From Burkholderiaceae bacterium (GTDB taxonomy: Bacteria > Pseudomonadota > Gammaproteobacteria > Burkholderiales > Burkholderiaceae_E): a stretch of DNA of 57,424 bases. Numbering within the stretch: position 1 is the stretch's first letter; the number at the start of each line of letters is the position of its first letter. The position numbers were made by a program, and so were the translations under genes. The notes beneath the pieces were generated by a model. It worked only from the letters and a program-made list of their open reading frames with translations, had not been told where the DNA came from and did not search any database. The stretch spans positions 1-57,424 of the forward strand of contig JAJTYR010000022.1 in NCBI GenBank assembly GCA_021463505.1. Reading direction: 5' to 3'. This document shows, in pieces, positions 26,946-37,600 of the stretch.

Positions 26946-29237
26946 ATGGACGCACGTCATGACGACCCGCATCCGGCGAGTAGAGCGGATCACGGGCATC
27001 ACGGATACGAGCATCACGGACATGAGCATCAGGGAGGCGGCGAACGCCCGGGGCGCCCCGTGGCTGCGCCGCCGTCGCCCCTGTCCGGGGCGGTGATTCC
27101 GGAGGGCACGATCTATACCTGTCCGATGCACCCGGAGATTCGCCGCACCGCGCCAGGGAACTGCCCCATCTGCGGCATGGCGCTCGAACCGCTGATGCCC
27201 GGCCTCGGCGACGACGAGAATCCCGAGTTGCGCGATTTCACCCGGCGCTTCTGGTGGACCCTGCCCGCCAGCGTCGTCGTGCTCGTGCTGGCCATGGCCG
27301 GGCACCTGCTCGGCTGGCTCTCGCCGCGCGCGCAGTCCTGGGTCGAACTCGTGCTGTCGGCGCCGGTCGTGCTGTGGGGCGGCTGGCCGTTCTTCGTGCG
27401 GATGGTGCAGTCGGTCCGCAACGCCAGCCCGAACATGTGGACGCTGATCGGCCTGGGCGTTGGCGCGGCCTTCGTCTACAGCGTCGCGGCGACGCTGGCG
27501 CCCCAGTGGTTCCCGGCGTCGTTCATGGCTCACGGCCGAGTCGCCGTCTATTTCGAGGCGGCAGCCGTGATCGTCTCGCTCACGCTGCTCGGCCAGGTGC
27601 TCGAACTCAGGGCCCGGGGGCAGACTTCTGCCGCGATCAAGGCGCTGCTGGGGCTCGCGCCGAAGACCGCGCGACGCCTGAACGACGACGGCACCGAGCA
27701 GGACGTGCCGCTATCGCACGTCCACGTCGGAGACCGGCTGCGCGTGCGCCCCGGCGAGAAGATTCCAGTCGACGGCATCGTGCTCGACGGCGAGAGCCCG
27801 GTCGACGAATCGATGCTCACCGGCGAACCGATTCCGGTCGGCAAGCGGGTCGGCGACCGGTTGATCGGGGCGACGTTGAACACCAGCGGCGCGCTGGTGA
27901 TGCGTGCCGAGCGCGTGGGTTCCGAAACGATGCTGTCGCAGATCGTGAACATGGTCGCGCAGGCGCAGCGCTCGCGCGCGCCGATGCAGCGGATGGCCGA
28001 CCGCGTGGCCGGCTGGTTCGTACTGGCCGTGATCGCGGCCGCCGTCGCGACCTTCCTCGTCTGGGGCCTGTTCGGTCCACAGCCCAGCTGGGTGTTCGCG
28101 ACGATCAATTCGCTGGCCGTGCTGATCATCGCGTGCCCGTGCGCGCTGGGTCTGGCGACGCCGATGTCGATCATGGTGGCCACCGGCAAGGCGGCGACGC
28201 AGGGGATCCTGTTCCGCGACGCGGCGGCGATCGAGGGTTTCCGCAGGATCGACACGCTGGTCGTCGACAAGACCGGAACGCTGACCGAGGGCCGGCCGGC
28301 GTTCGACTCCGTCGTGCCGGCTCCCGGCTTTCGCGAGGACGAGGTGCTGGCGCTGGCCGCGAGCCTCGACCAAGGCTCCGAGCACCCGCTGGCCGAGGCG
28401 ATCGTCGCCGAGGCGCGGCGGCGCGGCCTCGAACTCGGCAAGGTGGATGCGTTCGAATCGGCGAGCGGAATCGGCGTGCGCGGAATCGTCGACGGTCGCC
28501 GCCTGGCGCTGGGGAACACCGGGCTGATGCAGGCCGACGGGATCGCCTGGCAATCGCTCTCGGATCAGGCCGAGGCACTGCGCGGCACGGGTGCCAGCGT
28601 GATGCACCTCGCGGTCGACGGCCGCCTCGCGGGGCTGCTCGCGGTGTCCGACCCGGTCAAGGCAAGCACGCCGGAGGCCCTGGCGCATCTGCGCGACGTG
28701 TCGATCCGGATCGTGATGGCCACCGGCGACGGCTGGACGACGGCACGCGCGGTCGCCGCCAGGCTGGGCATCGAAGAGGTGATCGGCGAGGTTGCGCCTG
28801 CCGACAAGGTGGCCATCGTGCGACGCCTGCAGGCCGAGGGGCGCAAGGTCGCGATGGCCGGTGACGGCATCAACGACGCGCCCGCACTCGCGCAGGCCGA
28901 CATCGGCATCGCGATGGGCACCGGCACCGACGTCGCGATGAACGCCGGGCACGTCACGCTGGTCAAGGGCGACTTGCGGGCCATCGCGCGGGCGCGGGAC
29001 ATCTCGGAACGGACGGTGCGCAACATGCGCGAGAACCTGGGCTTCGCGCTCGTCTACAACGCGCTCGGCGTACCGATTGCCGCGGGCGTGCTCTACCCGG
29101 CATTCGGCTTGCTGCTGTCGCCGATGATCGCGGCGCTCGCGATGAGCCTGAGTTCGGTGTCGGTGGTGTCCAACGCGCTGCGGCTGCGTCGGGAACGCGC
29201 CGGCGGCGAAGCAGGGCCTGGCCGGTCGCTGTCCTGA
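26946..29237 (+). CDS. copA: copper-translocating P1B-type ATPase
   Basis: This 763-residue inner-membrane pump exports Cu+ (or Ag+) from the cytosol. It has a His-rich tail at residues 17 to 30 ([13 protein letters not shown]) and a heavy-metal-binding domain with YTCPMHPEI and GNCPICGM instead of a classical GMxCxxC domain. Membrane helices follow, including the CPC motif (Cys397-Pro-Cys399, [11 protein letters not shown]). The phosphorylation site is DKTGT (Asp441), then SEHPLAEAI and [10 protein letters not shown]. The ATG at 26946 follows the previous stop by five bases. It ends four bases from the convergent cusS gene. Confidence 0.95.
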   Translation: MDARHDDPHPASRADHGHHGYEHHGHEHQGGGERPGRPVAAPPSPLSGAVIPEGTIYTCPMHPEIRRTAPGNCPICGMALEPLMPGLGDDENPELRDFTRRFWWTLPASVVVLVLAMAGHLLGWLSPRAQSWVELVLSAPVVLWGGWPFFVRMVQSVRNASPNMWTLIGLGVGAAFVYSVAATLAPQWFPASFMAHGRVAVYFEAAAVIVSLTLLGQVLELRARGQTSAAIKALLGLAPKTARRLNDDGTEQDVPLSHVHVGDRLRVRPGEKIPVDGIVLDGESPVDESMLTGEPIPVGKRVGDRLIGATLNTSGALVMRAERVGSETMLSQIVNMVAQAQRSRAPMQRMADRVAGWFVLAVIAAAVATFLVWGLFGPQPSWVFATINSLAVLIIACPCALGLATPMSIMVATGKAATQGILFRDAAAIEGFRRIDTLVVDKTGTLTEGRPAFDSVVPAPGFREDEVLALAASLDQGSEHPLAEAIVAEARRRGLELGKVDAFESASGIGVRGIVDGRRLALGNTGLMQADGIAWQSLSDQAEALRGTGASVMHLAVDGRLAGLLAVSDPVKASTPEALAHLRDVSIRIVMATGDGWTTARAVAARLGIEEVIGEVAPADKVAIVRRLQAEGRKVAMAGDGINDAPALAQADIGIAMGTGTDVAMNAGHVTLVKGDLRAIARARDISERTVRNMRENLGFALVYNALGVPIAAGVLYPAFGLLLSPMIAALAMSLSSVSVVSNALRLRRERAGGEAGPGRSLS

Positions 29238-29241
29238 GGCG

Positions 29242-30657
29242 TCACGACGCGCTGGCGCGGTCCGCGCGGGGGAAACCGATCTCGAAGCGGGTGCAGCCGT
29301 CGGTCGACGACACGCCGATCGTCCCGCGATGTGCGTCGACGATCGACTTCGTGATCGCAAGACCGAGGCCGGCACCGTCGCTGCCCTGGGCGCGCGAGGC
29401 GTCGACGCGGTAGAAGCGGTCGAACAGCCGCGGCAGGTGCGCGGCGTCGATCGCCGGGCCGGGGTTTTCCACGCTGACCCGGACCGCCGCGTCGTCGCTG
29501 TCGGCGATCGTCACACGCACCGTGCCGTTCGCCGGCGTGTGGCGGATGGCGTTCGACAGCAGGTTGCTCAGCGCGCGCCGGATCATCAGCTTGTCGCCCT
29601 GGACGACGCCCTCCCCGGACAGCGAGAGGCCAACGCCGCGTTCGTCGGCGAGCACGTCGTAGTAGGCGAACAGCTCGCGGACTTCGTCGGCCAGCGCCAC
29701 TGGCTGGCTGTCGGGAACGAGCAGTCCGTGGTCGGCGTGCGCGAGGTAGAGCATGTCGGTGATGGTCCGGGCGAGGCGCTCATGCTCCTCGAGGTTCGAG
29801 TACAGCACCTCCCGGTATTCGTCGGCGGAGCGCGTCTTCGACAGGACGACCTGCGTCTCCATCATCAGGTTGCCGATCGGTGTGCGCAACTCATGCGCAA
29901 GATCCGACGAGAATTCGGACAGGCGGCGGAACGAGTCCTCCAGCCGCTCCAGCATCCCGTTGTAGGCCGTGGCCAGTTCGGCCAGTTCCCCGGGGAACGA
30001 TTCCACCGGAATCCGTTCGCCCAGGCGCCGCGCGGAAATGCCCTGGGTGACGCGCGCCATCCGATGAAGCGGCGCGAGGCCGCGCCGGGCGGCGAGCCAG
30101 CCGAGCAGCGCCGCGAATCCGACGCCGGCGCCGGTGGCCCACCAGAGCTGCGCGTGGAACCGGGCCAGGAAATCGCGGTGATGGCTGATGTCGAGTGCGA
30201 TCGCCACGATCGCCGCCGGCGCTCGTGTCGATCCGTCCCCGAGCGACGCGACGATCGCCCGATAGACGTGTTCGCCGACCTCGACGACCCGCGTGGAGGC
30301 GTCATGAGGCGGCCCCTTCCGGGCCGCGAGCCGCGCGAGGGGCGCAGCGACGTCGTCCGTGTCCGAAGCGAACAGCGTCGCGCCGTCGAGTCCGGTGACG
30401 ACGACCGAGAGCCCCGGATGCCCGACCAGCGCGTCCGCAAGTTCGGCTCGCGTGGCGGCGAGATTGCCGATCGCGCCGGGTTTCGCAAGCGCATGCCGAA
30501 CCAGTTGCAGCTTCCCGTCGAGTTCGGCCTGGTCGAGCATCTCGAAATGACCGGAGACGAGCAGGCCGACCACGTGGCCGAACGCCAGCAGCACCGCCAC
30601 TGCCACTGCGGAGAAGAGGATCGTCAGGCGGGCGGTGATCGAGACGGTGCGGATCAC
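29242..30657 (-). CDS. cusS: heavy-metal sensor histidine kinase (CusS-like)
   Basis: This 471-residue inner-membrane kinase has a first helix near residues 7 to 30 and a periplasmic sensor domain to about 165. A second helix ([19 protein letters not shown]), a HAMP linker, and the dimerisation box [16 protein letters not shown] with the phospho-accepting His255 follow. The ATPase domain carries [14 protein letters not shown] and GAGLGLAI. This arrangement is typical of CusS/CopS. The GTG start at 30657 overlaps the cusR stop by four bases (GTGA), showing translational coupling. Silver or copper is the expected signal from the neighbouring genes. Confidence 0.93.
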   Translation of the reverse strand: MIRTVSITARLTILFSAVAVAVLLAFGHVVGLLVSGHFEMLDQAELDGKLQLVRHALAKPGAIGNLAATRAELADALVGHPGLSVVVTGLDGATLFASDTDDVAAPLARLAARKGPPHDASTRVVEVGEHVYRAIVASLGDGSTRAPAAIVAIALDISHHRDFLARFHAQLWWATGAGVGFAALLGWLAARRGLAPLHRMARVTQGISARRLGERIPVESFPGELAELATAYNGMLERLEDSFRRLSEFSSDLAHELRTPIGNLMMETQVVLSKTRSADEYREVLYSNLEEHERLARTITDMLYLAHADHGLLVPDSQPVALADEVRELFAYYDVLADERGVGLSLSGEGVVQGDKLMIRRALSNLLSNAIRHTPANGTVRVTIADSDDAAVRVSVENPGPAIDAAHLPRLFDRFYRVDASRAQGSDGAGLGLAITKSIVDAHRGTIGVSSTDGCTRFEIGFPRADRASAS

Positions 30658-31334
30658 GGGAGCTCGGGCGCCTCGAGAACGTAACCCATCCCCCGTACGG
30701 TGCGAACCAGCTTCGGCTCGAAGTCGTCGTCGATCTTCGCGCGCAGGCGCCGAATCGCGACTTCGACCACGTTGGTGTCGCTGTCGAAGTTCATGTCCCA
30801 GACCTGGGAGGCGATCAGCGAGCGCGGCAGGATTTCCCCCTGCCGGCGCAACAGGAGTTCGAGCAGGGCGAACTCCTTGGCGGTCAGGTCGATGCGGCGG
30901 CCCGAACGCGTCACGCGGCGGCGCAGCAGGTCGAGTTCGAGATCCGCGATTCGCAGGCTGGTCGATTCCCTGGGCTTGCCCCGGCGCAGCAGAGTACGCA
31001 TCCGTGCGAGCAGTTCGGAGAAGGCGAACGGCTTGACGAGGTAGTCGTCGGCGCCCTGCTCGAGACCCCTGACGCGATCCTCGACGCGATCGCGCGCCGT
31101 GAGAAACAGGACCGGGACGTCCTTGCCTGCGCTGCGGATGTCGCGCAGCACCTGCCATCCGTCGAGGCCGGGCAGCATGACGTCGAGCACGACGAGATCG
31201 TAGTCGCCGTTGAGTGCTGCGTGCCGGCCTTCGATGCCGTCGCGAACGAGATCGGCGACGAACCCGGCCTCGGAAAGCCCCTGGCTCAGGTAGTCGCCCG
31301 TCTTGTGCTCGTCCTCGACGATGAGGATCTTCAT
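30654..31334 (-). CDS. cusR: heavy-metal response regulator (CusR/CopR-like)
   Basis: This 226-residue OmpR-family regulator starts [20 protein letters not shown] and has the phosphorylation site Asp51 in VVLDVMLPG. The C-terminal winged helix carries SRTxxVxxxIxRLRxKID-like sequence ([20 protein letters not shown]). The ATG at 31334 is preferred over the upstream ATG at 31376 because it matches family N-termini. It is divergent from the SHOCT and efflux genes, and the intervening 155 bases hold a perfect ATTAC-N6-GTAAT palindrome that it probably binds. Confidence 0.94.
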   Translation of the reverse strand: MKILIVEDEHKTGDYLSQGLSEAGFVADLVRDGIEGRHAALNGDYDLVVLDVMLPGLDGWQVLRDIRSAGKDVPVLFLTARDRVEDRVRGLEQGADDYLVKPFAFSELLARMRTLLRRGKPRESTSLRIADLELDLLRRRVTRSGRRIDLTAKEFALLELLLRRQGEILPRSLIASQVWDMNFDSDTNVVEVAIRRLRAKIDDDFEPKLVRTVRGMGYVLEAPELP

Positions 31335-31400
31335 CGACGTTTCCGGGTTCGCGTCCTTGTTGCGGCCATTGTGCACGGCGCCGCGGCCCGACGGCGGCGG

Positions 31401-31416
31401 ATTACGAAGATGTAAT
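31401..31416. promoter_or_regulatory. probable CusR/CopR operator palindrome
   Basis: ATTACGAAGATGTAAT has two perfect 5-base inverted arms, ATTAC and GTAAT, separated by six bases. Related boxes are bound by CopR/CusR-type regulators. It lies between cusR (start 31334) and the SHOCT gene (start 31490), a suitable place to control both directions. Confidence 0.6.
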
Positions 31417-31489
31417 CGGGAGGTCAGCTTCCGGTGGGGAACCGGGTCGCATCATCGTGCCATCAGTTGCAGCTCGACAGGGGACCGCA

Positions 31490-31741
31490 ATGATGTGGGG
31501 CGGATATGACGGGTGGGGCTGGACGTGGGGCATGGGCATGGTCCACGGCCTGCTCTGGTGGGTATTGGTGATCCTCGGAATCATCGTGCTCGTACGCCTT
31601 CTCGGGCGCAGTGGCAATCCGGGCTCGGGACCGGCCGGGATGCCCGGCGAGACGGCTCTCGAGGTGCTGAAGAAGCGCTACGCGAAAGGCGAGATCGACA
31701 AGGCGGAGTTCGAGGAAAAGAGGCGTGACATCGCGCAGTAG
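31490..31741 (+). CDS. small SHOCT-domain membrane protein
   Basis: This 83-residue protein has a Trp/Gly/Met-rich N-terminus (MMWGGYDGWGWTWGMGM), one membrane helix at about 19 to 42, and a C-terminal SHOCT motif (LEVLKKRYAKGEIDKAEFEEKRRDI). Such proteins are common in copper and silver resistance clusters, but their role is unknown; the Met/Trp-rich tail could contact metal. The ATG at 31490 follows AGGGGACC. The gene overlaps the start of the next gene by 17 bases in another frame. Confidence 0.85.
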   Translation: MMWGGYDGWGWTWGMGMVHGLLWWVLVILGIIVLVRLLGRSGNPGSGPAGMPGETALEVLKKRYAKGEIDKAEFEEKRRDIAQ

Positions 31742-32981
31742 CGCCGCGCAGCGCTGGGGGGCAACGCGTTTGCGAAGCGGCTGCTGCCGTGCAGGCATCG
31801 CGCTGGCGGCCTTGCTGGCTGGCGCGCTCCCCGCCAGCGCGCAGGCCTTGGCCGAAGCGTTCGAGCGCGCGTGGGCGAACCATCCGCAGGCCGGCACCTG
31901 GGACGACCGCGCCGCCGAGGCGCAGGCGCGCGCGGAAATCGCCACCGGCATCACGCCGGGGCCGCCGGCGGTCTCGATGTCGACGATGGACGATCGCCTG
32001 GGCAGCGACCGCGGCAGGCGCGAACTGGAAGTCGAGCTGGCGGTCCCGTTATGGCTGCCGGGGCAGAAATCCGCTCAGGGCGAGCATGCCCGGGCCGCGA
32101 TCGAAGAGGTGTCCGCGCGCCGCAACGCATTGCGCTGGCAGCTTGCGGGCGAGTTGCGCCAGGCATGGTGGGCCGTCGCAGCGGCGCGCAACGCACTGGC
32201 GCTTGCCGGGCGTCGCGCGGCCAGCGCCCGCTTGCTGGAGTCGGATGTCGTGCGCCGCTTCGAGGCGGGCGACCTGTCGCGGATCGACGCCAACCTCGCC
32301 CGCGACGAGCGAATTGCCGCCGAGGCGGATCAGCTCGAAGCGGCGGCCGGCGTCGCGCGCGCCGAGACCGCCTATCGCGTGCTGACCGGCAGCGAGGCGC
32401 CGGCGGCGTTGTCCGAGGAGGATGCAGCGGCTGATTCGGCGCAGGCGCATGGCGTTCACCCGAGGGTCGAATCGCTGGAGGCGATCGCTCGCGTGGCGCG
32501 CGCGCGCCTGACGATGGTGGAAGCGAGTGGCCGCGCCGCGCCGGAGCTCGCGGTGCGGGTGGCGCGCGTGCGCGGCGATTTCGCGGAGCCGTTCGGAAAC
32601 GCGGTGGGCGTGAAGCTCACGATCCCGTTCGCAGCCGGTCCGCGCACGCGCCAGCTGGGCGCGGCGGGCCGGGCAGAGGCTGCGCAGGCCGAGGCCGAAC
32701 TGGCGCGCGCGCGCGTGCAGGCGCGGCTCGACGAGCAGCGTGCGCGCTCGGACCTCGACGCGGCCGAACGTCAGCTCGGGATGGCCTCGCAGCGTCGCGC
32801 GATCACCGCAGACAATCTGCGACTCGCGGAGAGGTCGTTCGCGCTCGGGGAGAGCGCGCTGTTCACGCTGCTGCGCGCACGCGCCCAGGCTTTCGAGGCC
32901 GAAGCCTTCCTCGATCGCCAGCGGATCGCGCGCGCTGCCGCACGCTCGCGCCTGAACCAGGCGCTCGGAGTCATGCCTTGA
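31725..32981 (+). CDS. cusC: outer-membrane efflux protein, TolC/CusC-like
   Basis: This 418-residue precursor has a signal peptide ending near ALPASAQA, then long helical segments rich in Ala, Arg and Glu typical of TolC-family trimers (LRQAWWAVAAARNALALAGRRAAS and RARSDLDAAERQLGMASQR). The sequence is more compact than CusC and has no lipobox. It would form the outer-membrane channel of the CusCBA-like pump encoded downstream. The start is GTG at 31725, inside the SHOCT gene. Its stop overlaps the next start as TTGA. Confidence 0.85.
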   Translation: MTSRSSAAQRWGATRLRSGCCRAGIALAALLAGALPASAQALAEAFERAWANHPQAGTWDDRAAEAQARAEIATGITPGPPAVSMSTMDDRLGSDRGRRELEVELAVPLWLPGQKSAQGEHARAAIEEVSARRNALRWQLAGELRQAWWAVAAARNALALAGRRAASARLLESDVVRRFEAGDLSRIDANLARDERIAAEADQLEAAAGVARAETAYRVLTGSEAPAALSEEDAAADSAQAHGVHPRVESLEAIARVARARLTMVEASGRAAPELAVRVARVRGDFAEPFGNAVGVKLTIPFAAGPRTRQLGAAGRAEAAQAEAELARARVQARLDEQRARSDLDAAERQLGMASQRRAITADNLRLAERSFALGESALFTLLRARAQAFEAEAFLDRQRIARAAARSRLNQALGVMP

Positions 32982-33559
32982 GAGCCCTCTGCGCATTCCT
33001 GGTCGCGGTCGTCGTGTCTTTCGCAGCCGGCCTGCCGGGTGCGGCACTCGCCCACGAAGGGCACGATCACGCCGACGCGCCCGTCCCGAGCGTCGCGGTC
33101 GCGCCGCGCGCGAGCGCCCAGACGGACGATTTCGAGCTGGTCGCCGCGCTCGAAGACGGGCAACTGACGATCTACCTCGACCGCTTCGCGACCAACGAAC
33201 CGGTGGCCGACGCGCAGGTCGAGGTCGACGAAGGCGCCGGCGCGATCGCCGCGCCGCAGGTCGCGCCAGGCGTCTACCGCGTGCCCGGCGCGCGTTCGGC
33301 GGCACCTGGCAGCCATGCGCTGACGGTATCGGTGCAGGCCGGCGACGTGTCCGACCTGCTGATGACCACGCTGGACGTGCCGACGGCCTCCGGCTCGCCG
33401 CCGGGGCCCGGCACCGGCGCACCGACCGTGGCGAGTGGCCGGGCGTCGCTGCCGCCATCCGTGATCTGGGGGGCGTCGGCTGCGGCAGTGCTCGCCGTCG
33501 TCGCCGTCGTCGCCGTCGTGGCCCGCCGCCGACGCGGCGATCGCGGCGATCGACGCTGA
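32978..33559 (+). CDS. HEGHDH periplasmic/membrane protein of the efflux operon
   Basis: This 193-residue protein starts with TTG at 32978, which overlaps the previous stop (TTGA), so it is probably translationally coupled. A signal peptide (CAFLVAVVVSFAAGLPGAALA) precedes a mature N-terminus beginning HEGHDHADAP, a likely metal-binding His cluster. A beta-rich domain follows (LTIYLDRFATNEPVADAQVEV), then a Gly/Pro linker and a C-terminal membrane helix at about 166 to 186. It resembles the extra small proteins of some Cus and Czc operons that carry a CopC-like or adaptor-like fold. I cannot name a family with confidence. Confidence 0.7.
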   Translation: MRALCAFLVAVVVSFAAGLPGAALAHEGHDHADAPVPSVAVAPRASAQTDDFELVAALEDGQLTIYLDRFATNEPVADAQVEVDEGAGAIAAPQVAPGVYRVPGARSAAPGSHALTVSVQAGDVSDLLMTTLDVPTASGSPPGPGTGAPTVASGRASLPPSVIWGASAAAVLAVVAVVAVVARRRRGDRGDRR

Positions 33560-33570
33560 CGGGAGGTCGA

Positions 33571-34626
33571 ATGCGCAAGTTTCCGATGGTGGCCGGGGCG
33601 ATCGCGGTATCGCTGGGCCTGCAGGCCGGCAGCGTCGCGGCGCAGCGTCTCCCGGACGGCAGCCTCTTCGCCGCGAAGGCGGTACAGCGGCAGATCGGCG
33701 TCCGCACGGTCGTCGCGGTGCCGGCCGAACATCCGGCGACGGCCAGCCTGAACGGCAAGGTGGTGGCCGACCCCGGGGCCGGCGGGCAGGTGCAGGCCAG
33801 CCAGCCCGGCCGGATCGAGGCGCCTGCAGCCGGCATGCCCACGCTCGGCAGCAAGGTCGCCAAGGGGCAGATCCTCGCGTGGTTGCGCCCGACCCCGGGC
33901 AGCATCGAGCTCGGCAACCAGCGGGCGCAGCTCGCGGAGCTCGATGCGCAGCTTGCGATCGCCGAGCGTCGCTTCGCGCGACTGCAGCAGCTCGACGGCG
34001 CGGTGCCGCGCAAGGACGTCGATGCGGCCGGCATCGAGCGCGATGCGCTGGCCAGGCGACGTGCCGCGGTCGGTGCGGGGCTGTCGGCCCGCGAGCCGCT
34101 TCGTTCACCGGTGGCGGGCGTGATCAGCGTCGCGGCGGTTGTGCCGGGCCAGGTGGTCGACGCGAAGGAGTTGCTGTTCGGCGTGATCGATCCGAACAGG
34201 ATCGCGGTCGAGGCGCTCGCCTACGATGCGGCGCTGCTCGACGGCTTCTCGTCGGCCAGCGGACGGGTGCCGGGCGGGGCGCTCGATCTCCGGTTCGTCG
34301 GCGGCGGACGTCAGTTGCGCGAACAGGCGGTGCCGCTGCTGTTTCGCGTGGTGCCGGGGGGAACGCCGGTCGCGGTCGGGCAGCCGGTCGAGGTGGTGGC
34401 GAAGACGGCCCGGCGGACCAAGGGTGTCGCGGTGTCCCGCGCCGCGCTGGTGCGCGGCGCCACCGGCGAGTCGGCGGTGTGGATCCACGTCGAGCCCGAG
34501 CGCTTCGTGCGCCGCGACGTTCGCGTGCAGCCGCTCGACGCCGAGACCGTGGTGCTGACCTCGGGCATCGAGGAGGGCGAGCGCATCGTCGTCGCCGGCG
34601 CGACTCTTCTGGGGCAGGTCCGCTGA
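33571..34626 (+). CDS. cusB: RND periplasmic adaptor (CusB/CzcB-like)
   Basis: This encodes 351 residues with a signal peptide (AIAVSLGLQAGSVAA). A beta-barrel/lipoyl region (GRIEAPAAGMPTLGSKVAKGQIL), a hairpin of two helices at about 110 to 165, and a second lipoyl half (RSPVAGVISVAAVVPGQVVDAK) follow. The membrane-proximal domain ends with LTSGIEEGERIVVAGATLL. This is the membrane-fusion protein that joins the CusA pump to the CusC channel. It lies 12 bases after the HEGHDH gene and one base before cusA, with GGGAGG upstream. Confidence 0.92.
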   Translation: MRKFPMVAGAIAVSLGLQAGSVAAQRLPDGSLFAAKAVQRQIGVRTVVAVPAEHPATASLNGKVVADPGAGGQVQASQPGRIEAPAAGMPTLGSKVAKGQILAWLRPTPGSIELGNQRAQLAELDAQLAIAERRFARLQQLDGAVPRKDVDAAGIERDALARRRAAVGAGLSAREPLRSPVAGVISVAAVVPGQVVDAKELLFGVIDPNRIAVEALAYDAALLDGFSSASGRVPGGALDLRFVGGGRQLREQAVPLLFRVVPGGTPVAVGQPVEVVAKTARRTKGVAVSRAALVRGATGESAVWIHVEPERFVRRDVRVQPLDAETVVLTSGIEEGERIVVAGATLLGQVR

Positions 34627-34627
34627 G

Positions 34628-37600
34628 ATGTTCGCCGCGATCGTCGGCGCGAGCCTGAAGAACCGGCTGATCGTCCTGGCCGCCTCGCTGCTGCTGGTGG
34701 CGTACGGGGCGATCACGCTGCGGCAGATGCCGGTCGACGTCTTTCCCGACCTGAACAAGCCGACGGTCACGCTGATGACCGAGGCCGGCGGCATGGCACC
34801 CGAGGAGGTCGAGCAGCTGGTCACCTTCCCGATCGAGTCGAGCATGAACGGCATGCCCGGCGTCACGCGCGTGCGCTCGGTGTCGGGCGTCGGCCTTTCG
34901 ATCGTCTACGTCGAGTTCGACTGGGGCTCGGACATCTACCGGAACCGGCAACAGATCGCCGAGCGCCTGAACCTGGTGCGCGAGCAATTGCCAGAGGGCA
35001 TCGTGCCGCAGCTCGGGCCGATCTCGTCGATCATGGGCGAGATCCTGCTGCTTGCGCTGCCGGTCGACCCGGCCACAGCGAGCGCGATGCAGGTGCGCGA
35101 GTATGCGGACTGGGTGGTGCGGCCGAGGTTGCTCACGATCCCCGGCATCGCGCAGGTGATCGCGATCGGCGGCGAGGTGCGCCAGTACCGGGTCGAGATC
35201 GATCCCGCGCAGCTCAGGGCGCTCGCGGTCGGGCGCGAGAGCGTAGACGCCGCGCTTCGCGGCTTCGGCGCCAACACCAGCGGCGGCTTTCTCGAGGCAC
35301 AGGGCCATGAGTACCTGATCCGGCAGATCGGGCGCACGACCCGCATCGAGGATCTTCGCAACCTGGTCGTGGCGGTGAGGAACGGCCAGCCGATCCTGCT
35401 GAAGCAGGTGGCCGACGTGCGGATCGCGCCCGCGATCAAGCGCGGCGACGGCGGCTACGCCGGCGAGCCGGCGGTGATCCTGTCGGTGCAGAAGCAGCCC
35501 GGCGCCGACAGCGTGACGCTGACCCGGGCGGTCGAGGCAGCGGTCGCCGAACTCGCCAGGGGACGACCGGAGGGCGTGCAGGCCCCGCAGTTCCTGTTCC
35601 GGCAATCGAACTTCATCGAGCATTCGGTCGGCAACGTCGTGGAGGCGCTGCGCGATGGCGCGATCCTGGTCGCCATCGTGCTGTTCCTGTTCCTGCTCAA
35701 CCTGCGCACCACGCTGATCTCGCTGGCCGCGATCCCCCTGTCGCTGCTGGTGACCGCGCTGGTGTTCCGCTACTTCGGCCTGTCGATCAACACGATGACG
35801 CTCGGGGGCCTTGCGATCGCCATCGGCGAACTGGTCGACGATGCGGTGGTCGGCGTCGAGAACGTGCTGCGTCGCCTGAAGCTGAACCGGGCGCTGCCCG
35901 AGCCGAGGCCGGCGATCGAGGTCATCGGGAAGGCGACCCTCGAAGTGCGCACGGCGATCGTCTACGCCACCGGCATCATCGTGCTGGTGTTCGTGCCGCT
36001 GTTCATGCTGCCGGGCATCGAGGGGCGCCTGTTCACGCCGCTCGGGCTCGCCTACATCGTGTCGATCCTCGCCAGCATGGTGGTCTCGGTGACGGTGACG
36101 CCGGTGATGGCGTACTACCTGCTTCGCGACACGACGCAGTTGGACCACGGCGACAGCCCGCTCGTCGCCCGCCTCAAGGCACTGGACGCGAGACTGCTCG
36201 GCTGGTCGTTCCGGCACGACCGCGTGCTGCTCGCGACTGCGGCGGCGCTCGTGGCGCTGGCTGCTGCGAGTATCGCGTACTTTCCGCGCTCGTTCCTGCC
36301 GCCGTTCAACGAGGGCACGCTCACCGTCAACGTGCTGCTCGACCCCGGTACTTCGCTTGCGGAGTCGAACCGGGTCGGCGCGCTGGCCGAACGCCTGATC
36401 GCGCAGGTGCCGGAGGTCACCCAGGTCGGCCGGCGCACCGGCCGCGCCGAGTTCGACGAGCACGCGGAAGGCGTGCATTACACCGAAATCGACGTCGATC
36501 TCGGGGGCTCGGCGCGCAGCCGCGAGCAGGTCATCGAGGACATCCGCACGCGGCTCGCGGTGCTCCCGGCGGTCAGCAACGTGGGGCAACCGATCGCGCA
36601 CCGGCTCGACCACCTGTTGTCGGGCGTGCGCGCGCAGATCGCGCTGAAGGTCTATGGCGACGACCTGGACACGCTGCGCGGGCTGGCGGCCGACCTGCGC
36701 GACCGGCTCGGGAACATCGCCGGCATCACCGACCTGCAGATCGAGAAGCAGGTGCTGATCCCGCAGGTCAAGATCCGTGTCGACTACGAGCAGGCCGCGC
36801 GATACGGTGTCGCGCCGGGCGCGTTGCTGCGTTCCCTGCAGCAGATGATCGAGGGCGAGCGCATCACGCAGCTCGTCGACGGCAATCGCCGCTTCGACCT
36901 GGTGGTGCGCCTGCCGGAGCCCGCGCGCGGCCTGCAGCGGCTGTCCGACCTGCTCGTCGAAACACCCGCCGGGCATGTCCCGCTGTCGCGGCTGGCGAGC
37001 ATCGAGGACAGCGACGGACCGAACCAGATCGGCCGCGAGAACGCGCGCCGGCGCATCGTCGTCTCGGCCAACACGGACGGCCGCGACATGGCAGGCGTGA
37101 TTCGCGCGATTCGCAGCGAGCTCGCCGCGCAGGCGCTGCCCGAAGGCTACTTCACGGCGCTCGAGGGCCAGTTCCAGGCACAGGAGCAGTCGGCGCGGCT
37201 GATCGCCGTGCTCGCGCTCGTGTCGCTGTCGATGATCTTCCTCGTTCTGTACAGCCGCTATCGGTCCGCGGTGCTGACGCTGATCATCATGGGCAACATT
37301 CCGCTGGCGCTGGTCGGCAGCGTGTTCGCGCTGTGGCTATCCGGGCAACCGCTGTCGGTGGCCGCGTTGGTGGGCTTCGTGACGCTGACCGGCATCGCCA
37401 CCCGCAACGGCATCCTGAAGATCTCGCATTACGTCAACCTTTGCGCGTTCGAGGGCGAGCGCTTCGGCGACGCGATGATCGTGCGCGGCTCGCTCGAACG
37501 GCTGACGCCGGTGCTGATGACCGCGCTGGTGGCGGCTTTCGCGCTGGTGCCGCTGCTGCTCTCGGCGGATGCGCCCGGCAAGGAAGTGCTGCATCCGGTG

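Noticed and set aside
34124-36976. 950-codon minus-strand frame across cusA
   Set aside because: It is a GC-rich antisense shadow with His/Arg/Gln-rich low-complexity translation; the plus strand encodes a full RND pump.
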